Source: Chloroflexota bacterium (GTDB taxonomy: Bacteria > Chloroflexota > Anaerolineae > Anaerolineales > Villigracilaceae). From it: DNA of 54,969 nucleotides. A program made the position numbers and the translations under genes. This document shows positions 1 through 6,224 of this stretch, piece after piece. The notes beneath the pieces were generated by a model, which saw only the letters and a program-made list of their open reading frames with translations, was not told the origin of the DNA and did not search any database. Positions within the stretch are counted from its first letter, which is position 1. Every line of letters begins with the position of its first letter. Location: positions 1 to 54,969 of the forward strand of contig JAEWVF010000017.1 of the NCBI GenBank assembly GCA_023459215.1, read 5' to 3'.

Positions 1-2
1 GT

Positions 3-48
3 CTCCTTTTGGTTGGTTGCACGCCTTCCAGTAGTGCTCATCATACCC
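3..48 (-). promoter_or_regulatory. Promoter and RBS of a gene leaving the window on the left
   Basis: On the minus strand GGGTATGAT lies at 48-40, one mismatch from the GGGTATAAT box seen before several genes here, and AGGAG lies at 7-3. A start codon would fall just outside base 1, so a minus-strand gene probably begins off the window. No good -35 is visible. The gene itself cannot be named. Confidence 0.35.
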
Positions 49-91
49 AACATTCTCATCTACTTTTCACCGTATAACCTTTTACTCTACT

Positions 92-108
92 CACTGCCAG
101 AGGCAGTG
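92..108. other. Small perfect stem-loop
   Basis: Arms CACTGCC and GGCAGTG around an AGA loop. On the plus strand GTTTTG follows, so it could be a weak terminator for a transcript from the left. On the minus strand it would lie upstream of the promoter at 48-40. Confidence 0.3.
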
Positions 109-124
109 GTTTTGCACTCTAATC

Positions 125-151
125 AAAAAGGCCACGGGATTGCCCATGACC
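125..151 (-). terminator. Second of two tandem rho-independent terminators
   Basis: On the minus strand GGTCATGGG, loop CAAT, CCCGTGGCC, then TTTTTG. Nine pairs including G-T wobbles. It shares its 3' arm and T-run with the terminator at 186-215, so the two look like copies 61 nt apart. Confidence 0.55.
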
Positions 152-185
152 CAAATTGGAGTCGCCTGCCGGGAAGGAGACAAAC

Positions 186-215
186 AAAAAGGCCACGGGC
201 GAGTGCACCGTGGCC
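186..215 (-). terminator. Rho-independent terminator of the 5' small transcript
   Basis: On the minus strand GGCCACGG pairs with CCGTGGCC across a GTGCACTCG-type loop and is followed by TTTTTG. It ends the short transcript that starts near 347. Confidence 0.65.
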
Positions 216-240
216 AGATTCTCAATACATTGCGTATAAA

Positions 241-345
241 TTATCTGCAAACAGGCGCACTCCGAGGAGGTAGGCTCACGCCACCCGCCAGTGCGCTCAG
301 CAGGAAAAAGGCTGCTTGCAAAGAATAAATCGCTCGTTCTTTCAT
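241..345 (-). CDS. Possible leaderless microprotein, 34 residues
   Basis: An ATG at 345 lies 8 nt after the -10 box at 359-354, which would make a leaderless message like several other genes here. The product has a charged start (MKERA), a hydrophobic stretch at about residues 9-25 and ends in VCR; it could be a small membrane or exported peptide. There is no Shine-Dalgarno site. The ORF overlaps the stable RNA structure described for 182-347, so it may be fortuitous. No relative is recognised. Confidence 0.25.
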   Translation of the reverse strand: MKERAIYSLQAAFFLLSALAGGVSLPPRSAPVCR

Positions 346-353
346 AGTCAAAA

Positions 354-382
354 GTTTATCATGTGTCCAGCAGGAACGTCAA
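354..382 (-). promoter_or_regulatory. Promoter of the 5' small transcript
   Basis: Minus strand: TTGACG at 382-377, a 17-nt spacer, ATAAAC at 359-354. This is among the better -35/-10 pairs in the window. Transcription should start near 347. Confidence 0.6.
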
Positions 383-533
383 CCCTTTTTCGGCAGGATT
401 TCCGCAAATATGTGGTTAAACAAAAAATTGCTCCGAACAACATACGAAGCAATCTTCCATGCACGGCAACGCATTCGTCGGTATCGCACCTTCTACAGCG
501 TTTTTTGCCTTGGGTATGGCAGGTTCCGTGTCT

Positions 534-626
534 TGGCGGGGAGGGCGGGATTCGAACCCGCGGCGGAGTTTAACGCCCCGCACTCACTTAGCAGGCGAGC
601 CCATTCAGCCACTCTGGCACCTCCCC
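534..626 (-). tRNA. tRNA-Ser(GCT)
   Basis: Class II tRNA with acceptor GGGGAGG/CCTCCCC, T-arm GGTTCGAATCC, long variable arm, and anticodon GCT at 592-590 in a 7-nt loop CTGCTAA. The 3' CCA is encoded at 536-534. A TACAAT box sits at 640-635, 8 nt before the mature 5' end, so the gene may have its own promoter with almost no leader, or be co-transcribed with the tRNA-Ser upstream. Confidence 0.95.
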
Positions 627-692
627 AGTATAAAATTGTAAAGCTGCATTCCAGGTCGAACCCCCGGTGAACCTTCTACCTGAAACTCCCAG

Positions 693-777
693 CGGAGGGA
701 GTGGGATTCGAACCCACGTAGGTGTTACCCTAACCCATTTTCAAGACGGGCGCTTTCAGCCGCTCAGCCATCCCTCC
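693..777 (-). tRNA. tRNA-Ser(TGA)
   Basis: Class II tRNA with acceptor GGAGGGA/TCCCTCC, anticodon TGA at 743-741 in loop CTTGAAA, long variable arm and T-arm GGTTCGAATCC. Unlike its neighbour, no CCA is encoded after the discriminator G at 693, so the CCA must be added enzymatically. It lies 66 nt upstream of tRNA-Ser(GCT) on the same strand. Confidence 0.95.
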
Positions 778-787
778 GAGCGGAACG

Positions 788-815
788 ATTTTACCACAAT
801 CTCCCCTATTCGCAA
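788..815 (-). promoter_or_regulatory. Promoter for tRNA-Ser(TGA)
   Basis: Minus strand: TTGCGA at 815-810, 16-nt spacer, TAAAAT at 793-788, ten bases before the mature tRNA 5' end. Confidence 0.5.
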
Positions 816-834
816 CCGCAAAATACGCAGGCGC

Positions 835-843
835 GGGTATAAT
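835..843 (+). promoter_or_regulatory. -10 box GGGTATAAT before rsmG
   Basis: A perfect TATAAT at 838-843 preceded by GGG ends 9 nt before the rsmG ATG. No clear -35 is present. The transcript would have no room for a ribosome binding site, so rsmG is probably translated from a leaderless message. Confidence 0.55.
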
Positions 844-852
844 CTTGGCGCG

Positions 853-1563
853 ATGGAAAAACTCTCCCTTGACGCCCTGCGCCTCTTCAACATCCAGCTA
901 ACGCCGCGCCAGTTGGCAATGCTAACGGCCTACGAGCAGCAATTAATCGAATGGAACGAAAAATTTAACCTGACTGCCATTCGGGATGTGGAGGGCATCC
1001 GCGCCAAGCATTTCCTCGATTCCTTGTCCTGTTCGCTGGCCTGGAAAGATCGTCCGCCCCGCCGCCTGATCGATGTGGGAACGGGCGCGGGCTTCCCCGG
1101 ATTGGCGCTCAAAATCCTGTACCCTGCCATGAAATTGACCCTGGTCGAATCAGTTGGCAAAAAAGCGAATTTCTGCCGCCATATCGCCGATACGCTCGGG
1201 CTGGAAAATGTCGAGGTGCTGACCGCCCGCGCCGAGGATGTAGGACGTTTAGCCCATCATCGTGAAAAATACGATTGGGCAGTCGCCCGTGCAGTGGCGC
1301 AACTGCCTGTCTTAAGCGAGTACTTGCTGCCGCTAGTAAAAGTCGGCGGGGCGATGCTGGCTCAAAAGGGAGAGAGCGGTCCGCCAGAAGCGCAATCCGC
1401 AGAAAGGGCGCTGAAAATCCTGGGGGGAAATCTCCGCCAGTTGGTTCATGTCACCTTGCCAGGGGTAGTCGACGAGCGTTACTTGATCATCGTGGATAAG
1501 GTTGCGGCAACTCCGCCCGCCTATCCGCGCAAAGCCGGGACACCGGGGAAGAGTCCGCTATAA
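853..1563 (+). CDS. rsmG: 16S rRNA (guanine-N7)-methyltransferase RsmG
   Basis: RsmG (GidB) methylates N7 of G527 in 16S rRNA using SAM in the cytoplasm; its loss gives low-level streptomycin resistance in other bacteria. The 236-residue product has NLTAI near residue 39, the SAM-binding loop LIDVGTGAGFPG near 73-84, RAVAQL near 147, and the typical C-terminal YPRKAGTPGKSPL. The ATG at 853 is chosen because the homologous sequence starts there and a TATAAT box ends 9 nt upstream; the longer open frame reaching back into the tRNA genes is not coding. No SD is visible. It is a single gene, convergent with the glycosyltransferase on the other strand. Confidence 0.95.
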   Translation: MEKLSLDALRLFNIQLTPRQLAMLTAYEQQLIEWNEKFNLTAIRDVEGIRAKHFLDSLSCSLAWKDRPPRRLIDVGTGAGFPGLALKILYPAMKLTLVESVGKKANFCRHIADTLGLENVEVLTARAEDVGRLAHHREKYDWAVARAVAQLPVLSEYLLPLVKVGGAMLAQKGESGPPEAQSAERALKILGGNLRQLVHVTLPGVVDERYLIIVDKVAATPPAYPRKAGTPGKSPL

Positions 1564-1566
1564 AAA

Positions 1567-1590
1567 TGGCGCGAGATAATTCTCGCGCCA
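1567..1590 (-). terminator. Terminator of the sugar operon
   Basis: Nine-base arms TGGCGCGAG and CTCGCGCCA with a 6-nt loop. Read on the minus strand it is followed by TTTTTAT, so it ends the operon 7135-1600; it may also slow plus-strand transcripts from rsmG. Confidence 0.75.
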
Positions 1591-1599
1591 GGCAAACAA

Positions 1600-2532
1600 C
1601 TATTTTTTCAGGATGTACTTTGGGCGGCGCTTGACTTCCTGGAAGATATACCCCACATAGACCCCGATAAAGCCAAGCAAAATCATCACAATCCCGCTGG
1701 CGATGAGCATCACCGCCATCAACGAACTCCAGCCGGGAGCAATATAAACGTTCTCAGGCTTGGTGATGAAAATGAACAACACATACAGGATTTGGGCCAG
1801 GGCCAGCAGCAGGAAGGCTCCTCCCACGCTCAAGCCAATATAAAGCGGCATCAACGAAAAGGAAAAAATCGCATCGGAGGCCAGGCGGAACATCTTGCCA
1901 ATGGAGTATTTCGACTTCCCGGCCATCCGCTTTTGTTCCTGATAAGGCAAAATTACACTTTTGAACCCCATCCAGGCAATCATGCCGCGCAGAAAACGGT
2001 GGTACTCAGGCATTGCCTTGAGCGCATCCAGCGCCTGGCGCGAGAGCGCGCGAAAGTCGGCTGCCCCCGGCTGGATACGCGTGCCGCTGATTTTGTTAAT
2101 AAGCCAGTAAAAACCCTCGGAGGTGACTTTTTTGAACGAAAAGCCGCCCACTTCCTCGATACGTTGGGCCTGAACGATATCGTATCCCTGACGCACAAGG
2201 TCGATCATCTCAGGAAGCATCTCCGGCGGGTGCTGACCATCGCCATCGAGCGAGATGATTACATCGCCTTCGGCGTGATCCAGCCCGGCGGTCAGGGCGG
2301 CCTGGTGACCGAAATTACGGCTCAGGCTGAGAACGGTCACGCGCTCATCTTGCGCGGCGAGGGCCGCCAGCGAGGCATCCGTACCGTCGGCAGAACCGTC
2401 ATCCACATAATAAATCCGGAATTGATAGGGCAGGGTGTCGATCACAGCCGCGATTTTGGCGTGGGTGGTTTCAATCACACCGGATTCGTTGAAAACGGGG
2501 ATAACGAGGGCAATTTTCAAGGGGTCAGACAT
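1600..2532 (-). CDS. Polyprenyl-phosphate glycosyltransferase, GT2 (DPM1/GtrB type)
   Basis: Predicted to move a sugar from a nucleotide donor to a membrane polyprenyl phosphate, making a lipid-linked donor for surface glycan or protein glycosylation. The 310-residue product has the GT-A core with DDGS near residue 44 and the metal-binding DGDGQHPPE near 95, followed by two C-terminal membrane segments (about 226-255 and 268-295) and a basic tail. The start at 2532 is set by GGAG five bases upstream; the in-frame extension to 2577 runs into the repeat at 2545-2598. It is the last gene of the operon. The acceptor and sugar cannot be told from sequence. Confidence 0.85.
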   Translation of the reverse strand: MSDPLKIALVIPVFNESGVIETTHAKIAAVIDTLPYQFRIYYVDDGSADGTDASLAALAAQDERVTVLSLSRNFGHQAALTAGLDHAEGDVIISLDGDGQHPPEMLPEMIDLVRQGYDIVQAQRIEEVGGFSFKKVTSEGFYWLINKISGTRIQPGAADFRALSRQALDALKAMPEYHRFLRGMIAWMGFKSVILPYQEQKRMAGKSKYSIGKMFRLASDAIFSFSLMPLYIGLSVGGAFLLLALAQILYVLFIFITKPENVYIAPGWSSLMAVMLIASGIVMILLGFIGVYVGYIFQEVKRRPKYILKK

Positions 2533-2544
2533 ATTTGCTCCAAT

Positions 2545-2598
2545 GGCGTCAAAAGTCTCCCGACTTTTGATTTCCAACGACTGGGGTCGTTAGACTCC
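2545..2598. repeat. Double-hairpin intergenic repeat, copy A
   Basis: 54 bp between rfbB and the glycosyltransferase. Two adjacent hairpins: TCAAAAGTC/GACTTTTGA around TCCC, then CCAACGACT/GGTCGTTAG around GG with one mismatch and a wobble. It closely matches copy B at 3692-3746, and a base pair in the second stem is swapped between copies with pairing kept. Confidence 0.8.
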
Positions 2599-2603
2599 AT
2601 AAT

Positions 2604-3665
2604 TTACCTTTTGGCGTAATTTTTCTCCAGCCAGGCAGCGTAGCCATCCTGCCCGAGCACCGACTTGACCCACCCGGCATTGTCGAGGTACCACTGCACC
2701 GTGGCGCGCATCCCGCTTTCGATGTCGTGACGCGGCATCCAGCCCAATTCGGCGCGGATTTTGGTGATATCCATTGCATAGCGGCGGTCGTGGCCGGGAC
2801 GATCCTGCACGTGGGTCATCAGGTTGGCGTGCGGCGCGCCGGATGGATGCAATTCATCCAAAATGGCGCAAATTTCCTTCACCAAGTCGATATTATAAGG
2901 CTGGTTTCCACCGCCTACATTGTAAGTCTCGCCGAGTTTGCCATTTTTGACAACCAGATAAATCGCCTCGCAGTGATCTTCCACATACAACCAGTCGCGT
3001 ACCTGCTTGCCGTCACCGTAAATCGGCAGCGCTTTGCCCTGCACAGCGTTTAGCACCATCAACGGGATCAGTTTTTCGGGAAATTGGAACGGCCCGTAGT
3101 TGTTCGAGCAGTTCGTCATCGTCACCGGCAGGCCGTAAGTGTAAAAATAAGCCCGCACAAGATGATCAGACGAGGCTTTACTGGCCGAATATGGGGAGCG
3201 TGGATCGTAGGGTGTTGTCTCGCTGAAAGCTGTATCCGTGGGACTTAACGACCCGAAAACTTCATCGGTGGAGACGTGATGGAATCTACGCCCGGAGAAG
3301 CCGCCGGTCTCACTCCAAACGGCTTTGGCCGAGTCGAGCAGTGTAAACGTGCCCATGATATTGGTCTGGACAAAAGCCGCCGGGGCATGAATCGACCGGT
3401 CGACATGCGACTCAGCCGCGAAATGCACAATCGTGTCGACGGCATGTTCCCGCAACAGGCGCAGCACCAGTTCCCCATCACAAATATCACCCTGGATGAA
3501 AGTGTGTCGCTTTTCGTCAGGCAAATCCTTGAGATTTTCGCGCGACCCGGCATAGGTCAGCGCATCGAGGTTGTAGACGTGCGCTGCGGGTTCAGCTTTG
3601 AGCAAATAACGAACAAAATTGGCGCCGATAAAGCCCGCGCCGCCGGTGACGAGGATGTTTTTCAT
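2604..3665 (-). CDS. rfbB: dTDP-glucose 4,6-dehydratase RfbB
   Basis: Converts dTDP-glucose to dTDP-4-keto-6-deoxyglucose, the branch point for 6-deoxy sugars. The 353-residue product is an extended SDR enzyme: NAD-binding GGAGFIG at residues 8-14, VSTDEVFG near 133 and the catalytic YSASK near 161, with the family-typical length. The ATG at 3665 follows GGGAG; a TTG one codon earlier is less likely. It lies between two copies of a double-hairpin repeat. With WecE just upstream the product would go to dTDP-4-amino-4,6-dideoxygalactose. RmlA, which would make dTDP-glucose, is not in the window. Confidence 0.95.
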   Translation of the reverse strand: MKNILVTGGAGFIGANFVRYLLKAEPAAHVYNLDALTYAGSRENLKDLPDEKRHTFIQGDICDGELVLRLLREHAVDTIVHFAAESHVDRSIHAPAAFVQTNIMGTFTLLDSAKAVWSETGGFSGRRFHHVSTDEVFGSLSPTDTAFSETTPYDPRSPYSASKASSDHLVRAYFYTYGLPVTMTNCSNNYGPFQFPEKLIPLMVLNAVQGKALPIYGDGKQVRDWLYVEDHCEAIYLVVKNGKLGETYNVGGGNQPYNIDLVKEICAILDELHPSGAPHANLMTHVQDRPGHDRRYAMDITKIRAELGWMPRHDIESGMRATVQWYLDNAGWVKSVLGQDGYAAWLEKNYAKR

Positions 3666-3691
3666 CAAGAATTCTCCCTTTTTGGGTTTTC

Positions 3692-3746
3692 GGAGTCAAA
3701 AGCCTCCCGACTTTTGACTCTCCAACGTCTGGAGACGTTGGACTCC
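3692..3746. repeat. Double-hairpin intergenic repeat, copy B
   Basis: 55 bp between wecE and rfbB, bounded by GGAGTC and GACTCC. First hairpin GTCAAAAGCC/GACTTTTGAC around TCCC (one mismatch), second a perfect 10-bp-arm palindrome TCCAACGTCT/AGACGTTGGA. It matches copy A at 2545-2598 nearly base for base outside the second stem. Confidence 0.8.
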
Positions 3747-4892
3747 TTAAAATTTGAACGCCAGAATCGCTTCGATGACCTGTTCCTGTTCGGAGCCAGT
3801 AAGCACGTTATGGAATGGCAGCCGCACAAGGCGGTCGCTGGCGCTTTCAGTGACAGGGCAATCGCCGGGTTGACCGCCAAATTCGCGGCCCATGTCCGAG
3901 AGATGCAGGGGTAGGTAGTGGAAAACGGTATAGATGCCCTGTTCGCGCAGGGTCATGATAAAACGCTGGCGCGTCTCAAGGTCAGGCATCAGGATGTAGT
4001 ACATGTGATAGGCCTGCTCGGTGTGCGCCGGAATAGTCGGCAAGGTGACGCCATTTTTTGCGGCCCAATCCTTGAGCGCCAGATCGTAAGTGTGCCAGAG
4101 CGCCTTGCGATGCTCCTGGATTCTGACACGCTGCTCGAACTGCCCGTAGAGAAAAGCCGAAAGAATATCGGATGGCAAATAGGATGAGCCAATATCGACC
4201 CAGGTGTACTTATCCACCTGCCCACGGAAAAAGCGCGCGCGATTGGTGCCCTTCTCGCGGATGATCTCAGCCCGTTCGGCCAGTTTCTCATCATTGATCA
4301 GGATCGCCCCACCCTCGCCACTGGTAAAGTTTTTCGTTTCATGAAAACTCTGCGAGGCCATTTTGCCAAACGTGCCGAGGAATTTACCCTTATATTTGCC
4401 AAACAACCCGTGCGCATTATCCTCCACGACAGCAACGTTGTGACGATCCGCAATGTCCATGATCGCATCCATCTCACAGCCCACCCCGGCATAGTGCACC
4501 GGGATGATGGCCTTCGTTTTGGGCGTGATCAGGGCTTCGAGTTTGGTTTCGTCGAGATTCAACGTATCGGGGCGAATATCGATGAAAACCGGCGTGGCCC
4601 CGCGCAACACAAAAGCATTCACGGTGGAGACAAACGTAAAATCAGGCAGGATGACTTCGTCGCCGGGCTGGATATCGAGCAGGATCGCCATCATTTCGAG
4701 AGCATGGGTGCAATTGGTGGTCAGCAGCGCCTTTTTAACACCAAGCTCCCGCTCGAGCAGCGCATGGCATTTCTTGGTGAACGGGCCATCCCCGGAGATG
4801 TGCCCACTCTGAATGGCTTCAGCAATATACTCAAGTTCCCGACCCACCGGGGCGGGACGATTAAAGTCAACGCGCAGGGTTGGGGAGGCCAT
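3747..4892 (-). CDS. wecE: dTDP-4-amino-4,6-dideoxygalactose transaminase (WecE/RffA type)
   Basis: PLP enzyme of the DegT/DnrJ/EryC1 family that aminates dTDP-4-keto-6-deoxyglucose at C4. The 381-residue product follows the E. coli WecE sequence closely as I remember it, including SGHISGDGPF near 29, LLDIQPGDEVI near 71, VHYAGVGCEMD near 132 and SFHETKNFTSG with the PLP lysine at K187. The ATG at 4892 has AAGGA upstream and lies one base after the stop of the methyltransferase gene, suggesting translational coupling. The frame extending to 5036 overlaps that gene and is not used. Confidence 0.92.
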   Translation of the reverse strand: MASPTLRVDFNRPAPVGRELEYIAEAIQSGHISGDGPFTKKCHALLERELGVKKALLTTNCTHALEMMAILLDIQPGDEVILPDFTFVSTVNAFVLRGATPVFIDIRPDTLNLDETKLEALITPKTKAIIPVHYAGVGCEMDAIMDIADRHNVAVVEDNAHGLFGKYKGKFLGTFGKMASQSFHETKNFTSGEGGAILINDEKLAERAEIIREKGTNRARFFRGQVDKYTWVDIGSSYLPSDILSAFLYGQFEQRVRIQEHRKALWHTYDLALKDWAAKNGVTLPTIPAHTEQAYHMYYILMPDLETRQRFIMTLREQGIYTVFHYLPLHLSDMGREFGGQPGDCPVTESASDRLVRLPFHNVLTGSEQEQVIEAILAFKF

Positions 4893-4893
4893 A

Positions 4894-5520
4894 TTAATCC
4901 TTGCGAACGAGGATGGTGAAATCGTACAGTTTATAGTCGTGCAACAGGGCAACGTTTTTCGAGAAATTGCGCTTGCAATAATCGAAGAAAAACAACGGGT
5001 CGGCGTAATACAAATCGGGGCGCATCCGATCTGCATCGGAATACTTGGTCAGCATATTGAACGAAAAACCTTTCGATGTATGCGTATCCATTTGGTGTAA
5101 AGCTTCGATAACGATTTTCGTCCAGGCATCAAAATCGGCGTCGAGCTTCATATTGAAAGTGCCGCTGACAACCGCATAGTCAAGTATTGGAACTTCGTCG
5201 ATATTGGCCGTGAACCAGCAATCGGGATTGTTGGGGTGAAGTTCACGCCCTTTTAGCACCATCAGCTCGGCAATATCGTAACCTACATAATGCACTTTGT
5301 GCCCGATGCGCAGCAGATAATCATACATGCCGCCATAACCTGAACCAAAATCGAGCAGGGAATATTTCTGGCTGGCATCGATCACCTTGATAAGCTGCTC
5401 GAAGCGCAGTTCCTGTGACTCGGTCGAGTTGTAGTCCACGCCTTTGTGGGTGGCCCCATGCATTTCGAGTTTTTCGGTGAAATAACCTTTGACTTTTTCG
5501 AGTTCCTGCGGGTCACTCAT
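4894..5520 (-). CDS. SAM-dependent methyltransferase of the sugar operon
   Basis: Class I methyltransferase, 208 residues, with the SAM-binding glycine loop LLDFGSGYGGM at about residues 55-65 and an acidic residue at the end of the second strand (GYDIAE). Substrate is unknown; position between a WbqC-like gene and wecE suggests a nucleotide sugar or a sugar already on lipid. Its start overlaps the stop of the WbqC-like gene by ATGA, and its stop is one base from the wecE start, so it is clearly part of the operon. It could instead methylate a small carrier molecule. Confidence 0.75.
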   Translation of the reverse strand: MSDPQELEKVKGYFTEKLEMHGATHKGVDYNSTESQELRFEQLIKVIDASQKYSLLDFGSGYGGMYDYLLRIGHKVHYVGYDIAELMVLKGRELHPNNPDCWFTANIDEVPILDYAVVSGTFNMKLDADFDAWTKIVIEALHQMDTHTSKGFSFNMLTKYSDADRMRPDLYYADPLFFFDYCKRNFSKNVALLHDYKLYDFTILVRKD

Positions 5521-6224
5521 TGTTTGGTTTCCTCGGAGCCGGTAATATATGAAAGAGCCTGATTCCCAACCATGAACAAAAGGTCGAGAATGGTGACGTA
5601 GGGATCATAGGGCGGATAAAGCTGCAGGTACTCAGGGTAATCGTAGCGCATATATTCAAGCGTGATACCAGCCTCATCAAACTTATCAGATTCGATGTAA
5701 TCACGGGCGGAGGGGCCGCTGATATAGTGTTTTGCGCCTACGTTGGTCAGAATTTGAATCAAGCGATCAGTTTTTTCGCCACTGATACCGGGAATTTCGG
5801 ATGAACGCATGAAACGGGTGTGCGCAATGCCCATTTCGCGGGCCAATGCCACGGTTAAGTCGATAGTGAAATCAGCCAGGTGGGTATCCGTCCGCTGATA
5901 AAACGGTTCCAATAGCGAGGCGTAACGGCGAAAATAAGGCGCTTTAGCGTAGGCAAAGCTCAGGGCCTTCCAGTGGTTTTTGGCCCAAGGCTTGGCCCAA
6001 TCCATTTTTGCATCCTTAATTAAAAGACCTTCGGTAGCCCCGGCGCTATGGACTGGGATGGTCAGCCATTGCTTGCCCTGTGCGGTTTTGATCTGGTTGC
6101 GGTTGCGCCAGCCATGCTTATCATACTGTACATCATCATAGAAAATGTACAGATCAGCGCGACGAATCTGGTCGAACGCCCCACGCCAGGGAATATAAGA
6201 TGGCTGAAGAATGACAACGTTCAT
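5517..6224 (-). CDS. WbqC-like family protein
   Basis: 235 residues with the family hallmarks ILQPSYIPWRG near the N-terminus, FYDDVQYDKHGWRNRN near 28 and DRLIQI/YISGPSARDYI in the second half. WbqC-like proteins occur in O-antigen and surface polysaccharide loci and are thought to act in modified amino-sugar synthesis; the reaction has not been firmly established as far as I know. The gene overlaps its neighbours by ATGA at both ends, so it is co-translated with the glycosyltransferase and methyltransferase. Confidence 0.85.
   Translation of the reverse strand: MNVVILQPSYIPWRGAFDQIRRADLYIFYDDVQYDKHGWRNRNQIKTAQGKQWLTIPVHSAGATEGLLIKDAKMDWAKPWAKNHWKALSFAYAKAPYFRRYASLLEPFYQRTDTHLADFTIDLTVALAREMGIAHTRFMRSSEIPGISGEKTDRLIQILTNVGAKHYISGPSARDYIESDKFDEAGITLEYMRYDYPEYLQLYPPYDPYVTILDLLFMVGNQALSYITGSEETKQ

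Larger units (their letters stand above)
182..347 (-). ncRNA. Candidate small RNA of about 165 nt
   Basis: A consensus-like promoter (382-354) and a strong terminator (215-186) bracket this interval, so a discrete short transcript is likely. The minus-strand RNA can form an 11-pair stem around 326-244, then a 5'-side bulge of about 15 nt, then a 7-pair stem (GCGCACT with AGTGCGC) capped by a hairpin with a GTGA loop. A long helix with a large one-sided bulge is loosely like 6S RNA, but I could not match any known family; the SRP RNA signature is absent. The same interval also encodes a 34-residue ORF (241-345), and the two readings are not exclusive. Confidence 0.4.

Noticed and set aside
182..347. 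SRP (4.5S) RNA for the small transcript
   Set aside because: The conserved GGAA-capped domain IV with AGCAGC on its 3' side is absent on both strands.
627..692. T-arm-like sequence GGTTCGA between the two tRNA-Ser genes, suggesting a third, broken tRNA
   Set aside because: On the minus strand CCGGG-GGTTCGA-CCTGG can pair, but no acceptor, D-arm or anticodon arm is present around it.
667..852. N-terminal extension of rsmG across the tRNA-Ser(TGA) gene
   Set aside because: The open frame runs through a tRNA on the other strand and RsmG homology begins at the ATG at 853.
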